From contig ML978159.1 in NCBI GenBank assembly GCA_010015745.1, positions 1 to 64,000 on the forward strand: a DNA stretch of 64,000 bases. Reading direction: 5' to 3'. Of the stretch, positions 31,555 through 42,020 are shown in pieces. Origin of the DNA: Setomelanomma holmii. Its lineage: Eukaryota > Ascomycota > Dothideomycetes > Pleosporales > Phaeosphaeriaceae. The notes below the pieces were generated by a model. The model was not told where the DNA came from, searched no databases, and saw nothing but the letters and a program-made list of their open reading frames with translations. The translations under genes were made by a program, and so were the position numbers. Each line of letters opens with the position of its first letter. Position 1 is the first letter of the stretch.

Positions 31555-34089
31555 ATGGCGCACCGCGACTCCGTGCCGTACGCGCCCCAAGACCCGAAAG
31601 AGATCTCGGCTTTGATACATTCGCTAGAGGCACACCAGGGCAAGAAGGGGAAAGGCGGCTTCTCAGTAAAGAAACACACATTTACACTGCCCAATGGCCG
31701 GACCGTGGACTCATGGAAGATGAATGACTGGGACTACAAGAAGGCCAACCTGCCCACCTATGCGCGCGGCCTCTTCACATACCGGAACCAGGAGGGCAAC
31801 TATGAGATTGCCGTTCGAGGCTACGACAAGTTTTTCAACCATGGCGAGGTCCGGAAGACAGAGTGGAAGAACGTCGAGCGCGACACTCGAGGCCCGTATG
31901 AGCTGAGCGTGAAAGAGAACGGCTGCATCATCTTCATCTCTGGTCTGGACGATGGGACGCTGCTAGTCTGCAGCAAGCACTCAACGGGAGCGAGAGGTGA
32001 CGTGGAGCTCAGCCATGCCTGTGCCGGCGAACGATGGGTGGAGAGGCACATTGCGACCGTCGGCAGGACGAAAGTGGATTTGGCGCGGACATTGCGCTCT
32101 ATGAACGCGACATTAGTGGCCGAGCTATGCGACGACGACTTCGAGGAGCACGTCTTGGCATACACAGCAGATCAGGCTGGTCTATACGTGCATGGCCTGA
32201 ACCTGAACCTCACAGAATTTGCGACCTACCCCGGACATCTGGTTGACAAATTTGCCGACGATTGGGGCATGAAGAAGGTGGTCTACGTTATGGAGGACGA
32301 CATTCACGAAGTGAAGAAGTTCCTCGACAAGGTCGCTGAGACCGGCAATTACAACGGGCGTGACACGGAGGGCTTTGTCATCCGGTGCCAGGCTCGCGAG
32401 GGCGACGAAGGTCCTTACGTGGATTGGTTCTTCAAGTACAAATTCGAGGAGCCGTATCTAATGTATCGCCAGTGGCGCGAGTGCACCAAGGCTCTGATAG
32501 GAGGCAAGCCCCCGCGCTACAAGAAGCATGAGTCCATAACCAAGGAGTATCTTGACTTTGCGCGAAGACAGTTCGTCCAGAATCCTGGCCTCGCCAAATC
32601 GTACAACGCAAACCACGGTATCATCAAGCTACGCGATGAGTTCCTTGCCTTCCGTGGGACGACGGGTGCCGAGATCATTCGCCAGGAGTTGGAGCAAGGA
32701 CCTGTGGAGAGCAGAAACGCCATTCGAAACATTGTGCTCGTGCCTGTAGCCACCATTGGATGTGGAAAGACGACTCTGGCGCTTGCTTTGGTCAAGCTGT
32801 TCGGATGGGGCCACTACCAGAATGACAACGTTTCAGCGAAGAAGGGTCGTGCGCAGATCTTCGCAGACACCATCTCCTCGCTCCTGGTAACAAATCCCGT
32901 TGTCATCGCAGACCGTAACAACCATCAGAAGCGCGAGCGAGACCAGATTATCACCGATATCTCACGGACCGTCCAAGATGCCCGCTTCGTCGCTCTGCAT
33001 TACGTCCATGACCGATTCAATTACGACAACATCCGCAATGCGACTCGCAAGCGTGTTCTTGACCGTGGCGACAACCATCAGACAATTCAGGCGGGCTCAA
33101 AGGGATCAGCCGAGATCGTTCAGATCATGGAAGGCTTCATGCATCGGTTTCAGCCTGTCGACGCTTCTGAAGCTCCAGATGACGCCTTCGACCTTGTCAT
33201 CAACCTTGATCCTACAGTTGACTCGCGCGAGAATCTCGAAGTCATCATCGGCAAAATGTTCGAGACCTATCCTGCACTCTTCGAAGGCAAGGATATGCCT
33301 ACTGACGTTGACATGGATGCCGCCATCGAATGGGCAATGAACGACTACCGTCCAGACTTCAAGATGGACTTGTCCCACGGTGGTGGAGGCAACAAAGGCG
33401 CACAAAACCTGAATGACAATCAAATCCGCCAGAACATACAGCGTAACGAGAACCAGAACTGGAGGAAGCCATCTCAGCCCGATCCCAAGCCCAAGAGGTC
33501 TCCGCGCATGGAGTACTTCTCCGTCCGGCTCAACACTCAAAGACTTGGCTCAATACTTGATGCAGCCTTCAGCGACAAGAGCGCAGAGACTTCACGATTC
33601 TACAAGCAGCTCAAACAGAGCCGTCGCATCCAGAACGAGTTCCATATCACGCTCATGCATCGCGCCTCTGCCGCAGATAATCAGGCGTACTGGGACAAGC
33701 TGATCAAGCTGCACGAAGCAGCGCAGCAGACGGCTCCAACGAATGGCTCCTGGGAGCCTGAGCTCGGTCAATGCGGCGTGCACATGGAGCGCCTGATTTG
33801 GGACGACCGAATTATGTGTTTCATCGTTCGATTGAACGGCTCAAGCACGCTCCAGGTCGCTGGCGAGGCGGGAACGACGACAGAGGAGCTAATCTTTGAG
33901 TCAGTGAACCCCATTGCACACGTCACAGTCGGCACGGCCAACCAGATCATCAAGCCCAAAGAGAGCAATGATATGCTTCAGCGCTGGCTTAATGAGGGCT
34001 CTGGTGGCCAGACTGGCATCGGCGAGATTGCTGTCAAGGGCAACGTGACGCTTGACGGTAGCGTCCACGGTGTACTTGGACGTATGTAG
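31555..34089 (+). CDS. trl1: tRNA ligase Trl1
   Basis: Single exon, 844 residues from the ATG chosen. Trl1 heals and seals tRNA exon halves after intron removal and also joins HAC1-type mRNA in the unfolded protein response. All three domains are present. The N-terminal adenylyltransferase has nucleotidyl-lysine motif VKENGCIIF (Lys about 120). The central polynucleotide kinase has P-loop IGCGKTT (about 402). The C-terminal cyclic phosphodiesterase has two HxT motifs, HITLMH (about 697) and HVTVGT (about 789). The start at 31555 (MAHRDSVPYAPQDP) is followed at once by conserved sequence. The frame stays open 132 codons further upstream but looks like a low-complexity leader. Fungal-type Trl1 differs from the animal RtcB ligase. 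Confidence 0.94.
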   Translation: MAHRDSVPYAPQDPKEISALIHSLEAHQGKKGKGGFSVKKHTFTLPNGRTVDSWKMNDWDYKKANLPTYARGLFTYRNQEGNYEIAVRGYDKFFNHGEVRKTEWKNVERDTRGPYELSVKENGCIIFISGLDDGTLLVCSKHSTGARGDVELSHACAGERWVERHIATVGRTKVDLARTLRSMNATLVAELCDDDFEEHVLAYTADQAGLYVHGLNLNLTEFATYPGHLVDKFADDWGMKKVVYVMEDDIHEVKKFLDKVAETGNYNGRDTEGFVIRCQAREGDEGPYVDWFFKYKFEEPYLMYRQWRECTKALIGGKPPRYKKHESITKEYLDFARRQFVQNPGLAKSYNANHGIIKLRDEFLAFRGTTGAEIIRQELEQGPVESRNAIRNIVLVPVATIGCGKTTLALALVKLFGWGHYQNDNVSAKKGRAQIFADTISSLLVTNPVVIADRNNHQKRERDQIITDISRTVQDARFVALHYVHDRFNYDNIRNATRKRVLDRGDNHQTIQAGSKGSAEIVQIMEGFMHRFQPVDASEAPDDAFDLVINLDPTVDSRENLEVIIGKMFETYPALFEGKDMPTDVDMDAAIEWAMNDYRPDFKMDLSHGGGGNKGAQNLNDNQIRQNIQRNENQNWRKPSQPDPKPKRSPRMEYFSVRLNTQRLGSILDAAFSDKSAETSRFYKQLKQSRRIQNEFHITLMHRASAADNQAYWDKLIKLHEAAQQTAPTNGSWEPELGQCGVHMERLIWDDRIMCFIVRLNGSSTLQVAGEAGTTTEELIFESVNPIAHVTVGTANQIIKPKESNDMLQRWLNEGSGGQTGIGEIAVKGNVTLDGSVHGVLGRM

Positions 34090-34890
34090 GGCCGACGTCC
34101 ACAACACCATGCACGACCGAAACGGGCGAGCAAGAGAAAGGACAGTGCGCATATGGTCTATACGTCGAAGCCTGAATGAGCGCATATTGAAGTTGCATTT
34201 TGGACACTGCGGTATTTCGAGGCATGATAGCCAGCATAGTAGTAGCATTGTAGGCGTTAGCGGACCGCATCTTAAGCACCATAGGGAGGTGATCAAAACC
34301 GACTAGTATACCATGACGAATAGAAATGAAAGCATCGACAGTAAGGGGAACTGTATCTAAACCCGAAGACTTCCATCTTTCGAACCATATTTGCATCTTT
34401 GTGGGTACATACATGCGCCGTGCCTACTAGTGTATCGCGGTTTCATGGCTCGATATCGACCGATTGCCATACTACCAATATTTCTCTGCAGCCTCGAGTA
34501 TAAGTCATTTGATCCAAAAGTCTTCCATTCTGAAGCTTCCTACTCATTCAAATCCACCTTGATCAACCCCTATCGTACACGATAGTTCAACTTCAGAATG
34601 CGCTTCAACCCAGTCACACTCCTACCCCGCCCTCTACACAAGCACATCCCTCGCGCGAAACACCGATCCAAGCATCGAAGCCTTCCTCTCAGCCGCATTC
34701 GACGCAGTCAATCTCGAAGGCTCTTGCGCAAAGCAAGCCGGCAATGTCGCCCAGACTCATTCACCAGCTCACGTCTCCCACCTCTTCTTCGCGCACTGAT
34801 TAGATACAGGCAGCGTCTCCCACCCGTTCGAAACATCGCTCTGCACGCCCGCCAAAATCGACTCGTACAAACCGCGATGCAAGGAAAATC
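34090..34890. other. Intergenic region after tRNA ligase
   Basis: 800 bases. The first part is the ligase 3' UTR. From about 34597 one plus-strand frame, rich in Ser, Thr and Pro, runs in phase into the small frame at 34891 with a single TAG near 34796. It may be the 5' part of that gene with an unrecognised intron or a stop. Confidence 0.35.
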
Positions 34891-35085
34891 ATGCGTCAAA
34901 CGGATATGAAGAAACACGAGCATGTCCAGCTCGATCCGCAGGTGCAGAAGAAGTTGGAGGAGGCTGTGAAGCAAGCTAGTGGTTTCGTCACGGAGGAGAT
35001 GGCTGAAAATTTTATGCGAGGGCATGGTGAGGAGGGGTTCGGTGTTGATGTGGAAGGGCTTGCTGAAGACGATGCGGAGGGATGA
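34891..35085 (+). CDS. Small hypothetical protein or 3' exon of one
   Basis: 64 codons starting MRQTDMKKHEHVQLDP and ending in an acidic tail (GLAEDDAEG). The residues look coding: an amphipathic helix (QVQKKLEEAVKQASGFVTEEMAENFM) with balanced charge. The same frame continues upstream to about 34597 with one TAG, so this may be the last exon of a longer gene or a nonsense-mutated frame. No homology recognised. It converges with the SDR gene, 150 bases away. Confidence 0.35.
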   Translation: MRQTDMKKHEHVQLDPQVQKKLEEAVKQASGFVTEEMAENFMRGHGEEGFGVDVEGLAEDDAEG

Positions 35086-35237
35086 GTTGTAGAGTTGAAG
35101 ATTAGTGGGGAGCATGTGTGGCCAGCCAAGTGTCGAGGACTGGCGTGGGAGCTGGTAGATGCGAAGCTTCATGATTTGATCTGGTCTCTTATTTCTTGCC
35201 TCTGCTTGTCTTGACTCTACGCCGCCTCTCGACGACT

Positions 35238-36283
35238 CTAATAGACTGCGGGGAACACACTTATCCTGCCACCGTCTGTGATCTGACTCGTGCCGTTAAC
35301 GTAAGCGCCTCCCTTGCCCACAAGAAATAGTATGAGACCTGCGATATCATTTGCGCTTCCCATGCGGCCTTGAGGTACTTGATTCGTCCCATATTTGAGG
35401 GGGTTGGAGGCGGTCATCTCACTCGGGTAAGGACCAGGGCATACAATGTTCGAGCGAATCCCCCACTCTGAAAGGAACGTCGCCATCATTTTGCTAATGT
35501 GTGCTGCTGCCGACTTCGAAGCATTGTAAGCGAGCCCGGCCGAGACCCAGCGCATATATGAGGCTACACTGGCGACAGTGATGATGTGCGCCATGCGGTC
35601 ATCGTCTTCGGCCGTGCCAACCTCTTTCAACTTCAACTTGTCGTGTTCGCGAGCGTTGCCCGTGCCAGTCACTTTTCCTGGGGCGTATCCTCGACGCGTG
35701 TTCGCTGCCTCGAGCAGTGGCAGGAATATGGCAGAGACGCCAACGACGGCTTGTGTGTTGATTGCAAAAGCGCTAGCCCATCCATCCCATCCTGTTACCA
35801 TTGCGTCGCGAAGCTGTTCGATCGTTTCCGCTTTGTAGATTCCTCGTCCACTCTTGGGACCAATCACGCCGGCGTTGTTGATGAGCACGTCTACGTAGCC
35901 AACTTCTTTCTCTATCTGAGCAGCGGCAGCCTTAACGGAGTCGAGATCGGTCACATCGCAAGAGATGGCTGTGAGAACGGAACCCGAGGATTTGGGCGCT
36001 GAGGGCGAGGACTCTAGAGTTTTGATGGCGTCCTGTAGAACATTGAGGCGGCGACCGAGGATGTAAACCTGTGCAGCACCATTCTGGTAGAGAGCGGAAG
36101 TGATTGCCAGGCCGATACCTGTTGGTGTTAGTGCTCGAACTTGATTGCGAACCTCGAAGTCAATGACGGCGGGGCATGGAGGGGTAGCTCTCGCAACGTA
36201 CCACTGCCGCCACCAGTGACCACTACCACCAAGCCCTTCGCCGAAAACAGATCGGCTGGATTGAGGGGTGCTAGGACATCCAT
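35238..36283 (-). CDS. Short-chain dehydrogenase/reductase (SDR)
   Basis: Two exons, 36283-36202 and 36118-35238, joined in phase to 320 residues. The intron splits the cofactor loop: VVVVTGGGSG | IGLAIT gives the TGxxxGIG Rossmann motif. Also seen are CDVTDLDSV (adenine-binding Asp), DVLINNAGVIGP (NNAG), the catalytic Ser in ITVASVASY, and the active-site YNASK (YxxxK). NIVCPGPYPSEMT follows the active site as usual. LGRR after strand 2 favours NADP(H). The family covers too many substrates to name one. The start at 36283 (MDVLAPLNPADLFSAKG) gives the expected distance to the glycine motif. The long unspliced frame upstream of the second exon is an artefact of intron readthrough. Confidence 0.88.
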
Positions 36284-36534
36284 CTTTGATGTGTGGGTGG
36301 AGTGTTGGGAACTTTGAACGCCCAGCTCGAATGAACGGCAGACGAGATGTCGACATCGGTACTTTACTACTCCGAGCTTCGACGCGAGAGTTGCGTCACA
36401 GCGGAAATTTGCCGCGGAATCTTTCTGGTTGGCGACGCGGGATGCAATTAAAAAACAACGATCAATTCGGAGGGATATCGTCCAAGCCTCGAGACACTGC
36501 CAACGGCGCGTATGTATGCGTCGTGACCAATTGC

Positions 36535-37584
36535 TCAGCTCGTAGCTCCGACGATCTTGAGCCCCTGGCTGTCCGCTGAGTGTGCTAGAATATACCGACA
36601 CGGATGCCAGGCAACGTAGGACGCAGGCGTCGGTACGTCAATGGTGTGAACCACCTCTCGGCTCTCGACGTGCGCAATACGTAGCTTCTTCTCTTCCTTG
36701 TCATCAGAGCCAGCTGCCATGTAGCTGCCATCGAAGGAGAAGTCGATGCTCTTCACGGGCTCTTTTGTAAGGTCAAGTGTCCGCACGCAGATCCACTCTT
36801 GCGTGTCCCAGAGCGAGACGAGCGCGTCGCTGCCGCCTGCTGCGATGTAGTCTCCGCTCGGCGAGATGCTAATGACGTGGCATGCCGACGTATGTGCATT
36901 GAGTAGGAAAGCAGGTTCAAACGACGGGTAGCGCACGACCTTGACGCTCCCGTCCCCACCTGTCATGAAGAGGTTGTTGCCCGACCAGTCGAAGACGCAT
37001 TGGTTCGTCTGGATGGGCTGCTGGTGTTCGGAGAGGACGCGTAGGGTTGCTCGGTCGATTGCGCACAGCATATTGTCCTGATTGGGATAAGAGCCAGCAT
37101 AAGTGGAGCATGTGAAGTCAGGTAAGAGACGCACCTTCCGTCCAGCGACAATTTCGGTGCCATCGGGTGTCCACGCCAGCGTGAACGGCTGCTCGCCAAC
37201 CTTAACCTCGCCAACACTGGCCTTGGTACGAATGTCCCAGAACCTGACCATGCCGTCGGTGGTGCAGCTTGCCAGCTCATTTTCGTTGATTGGGTGAAAT
37301 GCGACGCGCTCGAGGCTCGTGAAGGGCGGCGCACCCGTCGTTTTCAGCTCTGTCGAGTTCTTGACATTGGTCTTTTCGGGGTTCCATATGCGCAGTGTTC
37401 TATCTGTTGCACCAGTGGCAATGAAGGTGCCCGACGCGTTCCATGATATTGAACGGATGAAGTGTGAGGAAGAGACAACAGCACCAGGGCGGAGGTGGTC
37501 CGAGTAGACGGACGTCTTGAGCTTGGAGAAGGCTGCTGAGAAGGAGGGTTTAGAGATTGACTTTGCGCGCGTAGGTGGCGCCAT
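36535..37584 (-). CDS. tex1: THO complex subunit THOC3/Tex1-like WD40 protein
   Basis: 330 residues after removal of a 57-nt intron (37134-37078, GTGCGT...AATCAG). The intron keeps the frame and would otherwise add 19 residues between GRK and DNMLC. Seven WD-type blades are recognisable from IRSISWNASGTFIATGATDRTLRIWNP onward, with further blade ends at MVRFWDIRT, FMTGGDGSVKVV, ALVSLWDTQ and YMAAGSDD. Blade spacing and the TDRTLRIWN, CTTDGMVRFWD and LDLTKEPVKSIDFS segments match THOC3, part of the THO/TREX complex that couples transcription to mRNA export. Start chosen at MAPPTRAKS; an upstream in-frame Met (37668) has no conserved sequence. Its 5' end is 307 bases from the end of the CsbD-like gene. 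Confidence 0.85.
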   Translation of the reverse strand: MAPPTRAKSISKPSFSAAFSKLKTSVYSDHLRPGAVVSSSHFIRSISWNASGTFIATGATDRTLRIWNPEKTNVKNSTELKTTGAPPFTSLERVAFHPINENELASCTTDGMVRFWDIRTKASVGEVKVGEQPFTLAWTPDGTEIVAGRKVRLLPDFTCSTYAGSYPNQDNMLCAIDRATLRVLSEHQQPIQTNQCVFDWSGNNLFMTGGDGSVKVVRYPSFEPAFLLNAHTSACHVISISPSGDYIAAGGSDALVSLWDTQEWICVRTLDLTKEPVKSIDFSFDGSYMAAGSDDKEEKKLRIAHVESREVVHTIDVPTPASYVAWHPCRYILAHSADSQGLKIVGATS

Positions 37585-37891
37585 GTCAAAGCGAGTGGCG
37601 AACGGCAGTCCGAGAATATGCTTGCGAAGTAGAAACAGAAAGGTTCGCGTAGAAAGGTTCGCGTTCAAAGATCGAAGGGTTCAAGCTTCCCTGCAGCTCC
37701 TCGCACGCTAAGCCAGCCTATCGATAACAACTCCGAATGCTTGCAAAACACATCAATTATCCTATAACTGCCATCGTGGATACTGGAAGCGTTCGTTGCC
37801 AATGGTATGCTAATGTAGCCACAAAGATGTTGACACAGAAGTAGTGGTTATGGCCTTCGTCATTCATTCAGTGCTCACAACACGGACGCAT

Positions 37892-38224
37892 CTATTGCTT
37901 CTTCGACTCAGCACCCTCCTTCTGCATGCCCTCGCACCCAACAAAACTTCCTGCCTTCTCCTCGATGCCTCCAAATCCTTGCTGATTGGGGTCTCGGTTC
38001 GCGCTTGCCGACTTCATGGCATCAACAGCCTGTTCCTTGTCTTGCACGCCAGACGCCTTCCATGCTTGGTTGCCGGTGACGTTACCAATAGTCTCCTAAG
38101 GACATGTTAGCTATGCTGCATCTACCGAGTTCGATCGTTTCGTTACGCGTACCTCTGCGGCACCTCTGACATATTGAGCGTGGCTGGCAACAAGGCCTGG
38201 CTGGTTCTGGTTGTTGGCGGACAT
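37892..38224 (-). CDS. CsbD-like small stress protein (Hmp1 family)
   Basis: Two exons, 38224-38153 and 38095-37892, with an intron GTACGC...CTTAG, giving 91 residues: MSANNQNQPGLVASHAQYVR, then GAAEETIGNVTGNQAWKASG and VQDKEQAVDAMKSASANR. The ETIGNVTGNQAW block and the repeat-like spacing of Gly and charged residues match the CsbD-like family. Fungal members are often named mismatched base pair and cruciform DNA recognition protein after Ustilago Hmp1. Hydrophilic and probably flexible; members are commonly stress-induced. Molecular role in this organism is unknown. Divergent from the old-yellow-enzyme gene. Confidence 0.82.
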
Positions 38225-38956
38225 GTTGAGATCTTGATGAGAGGGTTTGTCTTGAGTAATTTGATGTATTGGTAGTCTTCAAGTTAGAGGCGATGTCGTG
38301 GGAAGTACTTAGTCTGATGGCCAGCTAGATATGATGGTTATGGTTGACTGACGTCACCCCAGGACATCATGTGAATGCGCGTCAGCCGTAGCGTGTTTTT
38401 GCTCTTTAGGTTCGCACTTGAAAGCGTCTGTAGTCTGTAGTCTGTAGTCTGTAGTCTGTAGTGTACTTCACTCTGACTCCTTCATCCACACGCGTTCGCC
38501 TTTGCGACTTAGAGTAGACGCTGAGCTCCCCACACAGTTTCCGTGCGGGGTCTAGCAGGGGACAAAATGCTGAAAGCTGCATTACCAATCCAGCGGAGTC
38601 TCCCAAAAGCTTGTGTTTATGATAAGGCGATTAGCGACAAGGAAAGCGGATAGCTAAGCCATACATGAAGGGTACGCATCGTGTTTCAGTGAATGCAATT
38701 GCCTTCGATATTTCGCCAATTGGTAGTAGCCTCCGACGTACCTCGGCAAAAAACTGGACCTGATTGGGTGTCACAAATCAACACCGTTGCGTGCTGCAAC
38801 ACTGCCTCGTTCAAAAGACAGTATTGATCTTTGCTTTAAAAGAGACAAGTGCTCGTGTACCAAAAGCACCAAAGCTAATTGCATTTGTATAACCATCTCC
38901 AACCAATTCCTCTCACACTATCTCAGCTCCGAACTAAGGCCTCGACAATTCCCAAC
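38225..38956. promoter_or_regulatory. Divergent promoter region, CsbD-like gene / OYE gene
   Basis: 732 bases between two start codons facing away from each other. It carries a 7-bp tandem repeat (38426-38460) and the OYE leader. No TATA box can be assigned with confidence. Confidence 0.45.
38426..38460. repeat. Five tandem copies of a 7-bp unit (GTCTGTA)
   Basis: Five perfect GTCTGTA copies, 35 nt, followed by a partial copy. It lies in the shared upstream region of two divergent genes. Copy number may vary between strains. Confidence 0.9.
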
Positions 38957-40363
38957 ATGGCACCACAAGACTACAATCGCGAGGTGCCTGGCCTGGAGTA
39001 TTTCACCCCGCAACACATGACATCTCCAGGGACCATTGCAAGTGTGGAAGCGTCCAAGTTGAGCCCAACTCTGTTCACGCCGTTGAAAATTCGAGGCACC
39101 ATTCTCCGCAATCGCATCTTGGTGGCTCCCATGTGCCAATATTCCACTGCCTCTCATGGTCCTGCTACAGGAGCTTTGACTGACTACCATATTGCGACCC
39201 TTGGACATTACGCTCTCAAGGGTGCTGGTCTCGTTTTCGTTGAAGCTAGTGGTGTGCAGGCCAATGGCCGCATCTCTCCCAACTGCCCTGGCGTCTGGTC
39301 AGATGCCCAAATCCCGGCACTGAGAAGGATTTCCGACTTTATCAAGAGCCAGGGCGCACTGAGCGGTATCCAACTCGCGCACGCAGGCCGCAAAGCCAGC
39401 ACCTGTGCTCCGTGGATTGCAGGCGCTCAGAAAACGCAAGGCGGCAAGCGCAAAGTCAGCGTGCGAGCTCACAAAGACGTTGGCGGCTGGCCGTCAAATG
39501 TTGTCGGCCCCATGGGCGGGGAGGAATGGACCTGGGACGGATCGAAGCTCTCGGACGAGAATGGCGGGTACTGGGCGCCACGGGCGTTGAGCGAGCAGGA
39601 TATTGCGGAACTAGTTCAGGACTGGGCCAAGGCTGCTGAGCGATCAGTCAAGGCTGGGGTGGACGTGATTGAGATTCACGGCGCCCACGGCTACCTCATT
39701 CACCAATTCCTTTCGCCTCTGACGAACAAGCGCACAGACGAATATGGTGGCTCATTCGAGAACCGAACGCGACTTCTGATTGACATCATCCAAGCGATTC
39801 GCAAAGTCATCCCCGAGACCGTGCCACTCTACCTTCGCATCAGTTCAACAGAATGGATGGAAGACACCGAAGAAGGCAAGCAGCACGGAAGCTGGGACGT
39901 CGAGAGCTCCGTACGTCTTGCGAAGCGTCTGCCTGGTCTTGGCGTCGACCTTCTCGACGTCAGCAGCGGTGGAAATCTGAACCGACAGCGACTAAATCCA
40001 TTCGATGCGAAGGACTACCAGACACGCATCGCATCTCGTATCCGCCGGGAACTGAAGAAGGACGGCTTGAGCATGTTCATCGGGGCAGTTGGTCTCATCA
40101 CGGAAGCTGAGCAAGCGCGTGACATTGTCGAGGAGGGTGGTGCTGTTACGGCTCGAAGTGCGGATGTGGAGATTGAGAACGAAGCTCAGGCTGCCGTGGG
40201 CATGACAGACGCAAAGAATGGTAACGAGCCAATGGCGGATGTCGTCCTCGTTGCAAGGCAATTCATGCGCGAGCCAGAGTGGGTGTTGAGGGTGGCATGG
40301 CAGCTGGGTGTTGATGTGGCGTGGCCTAATCAGTTCTTGAGAGTCAGATTTCCCAAGCTTTGA
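38957..40363 (+). CDS. Old yellow enzyme family ene-reductase / NADH:flavin oxidoreductase
   Basis: Single exon, 468 residues. FMN-dependent TIM-barrel oxidoreductase reducing activated C=C bonds with NAD(P)H. The N-terminal strand LRNRILVAPMCQYS has a Cys where YqjM-type (thermophilic-like) OYEs have their redox-tuning cysteine. HAGRKAST, VDVIEIHGAHGYLIHQFLSP and RTDEYGGSFENRTR form the substrate and flavin site. LLDVSSGG and FIGAVGLIT bind the FMN phosphate end. An insert of about 25 residues (ARSADVEIENEAQ...GNEP) interrupts the usual GxI...GxADLV region before ADVVLVARQFMREPEW. The start MAPQDYNREVPGLEYF was chosen; 26 further in-frame codons upstream look like leader. Physiological substrate unknown. 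Confidence 0.9.
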   Translation: MAPQDYNREVPGLEYFTPQHMTSPGTIASVEASKLSPTLFTPLKIRGTILRNRILVAPMCQYSTASHGPATGALTDYHIATLGHYALKGAGLVFVEASGVQANGRISPNCPGVWSDAQIPALRRISDFIKSQGALSGIQLAHAGRKASTCAPWIAGAQKTQGGKRKVSVRAHKDVGGWPSNVVGPMGGEEWTWDGSKLSDENGGYWAPRALSEQDIAELVQDWAKAAERSVKAGVDVIEIHGAHGYLIHQFLSPLTNKRTDEYGGSFENRTRLLIDIIQAIRKVIPETVPLYLRISSTEWMEDTEEGKQHGSWDVESSVRLAKRLPGLGVDLLDVSSGGNLNRQRLNPFDAKDYQTRIASRIRRELKKDGLSMFIGAVGLITEAEQARDIVEEGGAVTARSADVEIENEAQAAVGMTDAKNGNEPMADVVLVARQFMREPEWVLRVAWQLGVDVAWPNQFLRVRFPKL

Positions 40364-40649
40364 AGGAACAGCCCAGCGTCTTTCAGGCTGTGGCATCAGC
40401 GCTCGCGTAGTACGACCACTTTTTGCGATCGACAGATAGATTGGTAAGATGAGGTAGACATAGAACGTTGCCAAAATACCTTGGCATTGAGCATTCCTAG
40501 TGTTTTTGTAACTGTCTCCTAGTAATTTGAATTCCTATCGCTCGGACGCCGGGTCGCTCTCGCAACTAGTCCCCATCAGCGTTTGTGAACATGCTGAGCT
40601 CATACTCGTCTCGCACAGAGCCATATGTCGACTTGTGCATCGCGGCTCG

Positions 40650-41673
40650 TCAAGGCCACGCCGGATCTTCGACTCTCCGGAAACAGGCAACAAACTTCAT
40701 GCCCTTATTTCTCTCCACCTTCTTGCCCTCCTCCGTCTCCGTCCTCATAATCTTGACACACTCGTCCATGCCCGTCCCATCCTCCCCTTCTCCATCCTCA
40801 AACTCGTTCTCCACCCTTTCAAAGCTCGGGTGCTTCTCAAAGTGCTCCTTCATCCACTCGTGCAAATCTCGCACATCGGTAATGGTATACACTACACCAC
40901 CTGGACGAAGTACGTACGCATATTCTGAATTGAGAGTGTAGGAGACAATGCGCGCTTTGTGCTTACGCTGCTTGAAATGCGGATCTGGGAAGCAGAGGAA
41001 GATTTTGGCGAGCTGAGCTTTCTGGAAGAAGTTTGGAAGGAATTTCATGGTGTTGGCGCGGATGCATGATACGTTTTGGTAGCCGTTCGTTGAGGCGTTT
41101 TGAACTCGGAGAGCGCGGATTTTCTCTTGGACGTATTCTGTTACCGATGTGCGGATCTCCATACCTGAGGGTGTATTAGTGAAATGTTGGTATTCTTATA
41201 AATTCATGCGATGGCGGTCGGGATAAGGTACATATGGCGCAAGGCTTACCAAGTATTAGTGTATCTGGGAACTTGGGTGCCATAGCGAAGAGCAGACCGC
41301 CAAATCCGCAACCAATGTCTGCGATCTTGACATCCTTCGAGATTGCTATCGCATTCCGCTGCTCTTCCTCGTCATTGTCATTCAGAATTTGTAGTCCCTC
41401 ATTTGGCGCTTGCTCTTTCTTTCGACTTGCGTATGCAGGATATAAGGTTGCCCAGTCCATGTCGGCAGGGCTCTTGGGACTATAAAGGCTTAGCACATGT
41501 TCAAGGTCGAGCCTCCATATATCGTACTATGTCAGTGAGTGGTCCGAAAAAGGATTGGCGTGTGCTCGCTGTCTGTAGAATTTCTTCTTTGGTAGTGCAG
41601 CATTTTGCTCGTTCGTGTGCAGCGAGTTCTTGTATTCTTCGCGCTTCTGGCGCTTTGCTGGTGCGTGTGGCAT
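40650..41673 (-). CDS. trm8: tRNA (guanine46-N7)-methyltransferase Trm8
   Basis: Three exons, 41673-41528, 41479-41250 and 41164-40650, joined in phase to 296 residues. Catalytic subunit of the Trm8-Trm82 enzyme that makes m7G46 in tRNA variable loops. Exon 1 encodes MPHAPAKRQKREEYKNSL and KKKFYRQRAHANPFSDH, a strong Trm8 N-terminal signature. The joined HSLTYPKSPADMDW confirms the first splice. The SAM-binding motif is IADIGCGFGGLL; LGMEIRTSVTEYVQEKI restores the second. Catalytic region: KIFLCFPDPHFKQRKHKARI. Then YAYVLRPGGVVYTITDV. The C-terminal acidic insert (EDGEGEDGTG) is usual in fungi. The partner Trm82 is not in the window. Confidence 0.94.
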
Positions 41674-42020
41674 TGCCGATCTTTCCCTGCGTATACCAGC
41701 AATGCCGTGTGTAGTGTGTTTAAGAAGTCACGGCGGAATGTTGCATGAGTGGGTGGGGTCAAGCTTTTCGCTAGCTCCAGGGTCCTGCGCATGTGGAGAG
41801 ATCGTTTGTCTTAGAGCACGATTCAGTTTGGGTCGGAGATCGAAGATGACGTAATGTATGGCAATGTCTCATATAATTGCAGACATTCAGTCGTACACGG
41901 AATTCAAAGGCCTTCTATCATACGCTGCGCAAAAGACCGTGGCATAAGTAAGATACAAGAAAGCAACTCCATGAATTGCGCCCAAATGCTACGTCCATAT
42001 GCAAGTTCATCCATTCGTGA
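41674..42020. other. Intergenic, TRM8 upstream / GID4 downstream
   Basis: About 350 bases between two minus-strand genes: TRM8 promoter plus GID4 3' UTR. No coding signal or repeat recognised. Confidence 0.4.

Noticed and set aside
36128..36601. 157-codon minus-strand frame over the SDR first exon
   Set aside because: It reads through the SDR intron; spliced exon 1 (from 36283) accounts for the conserved part.
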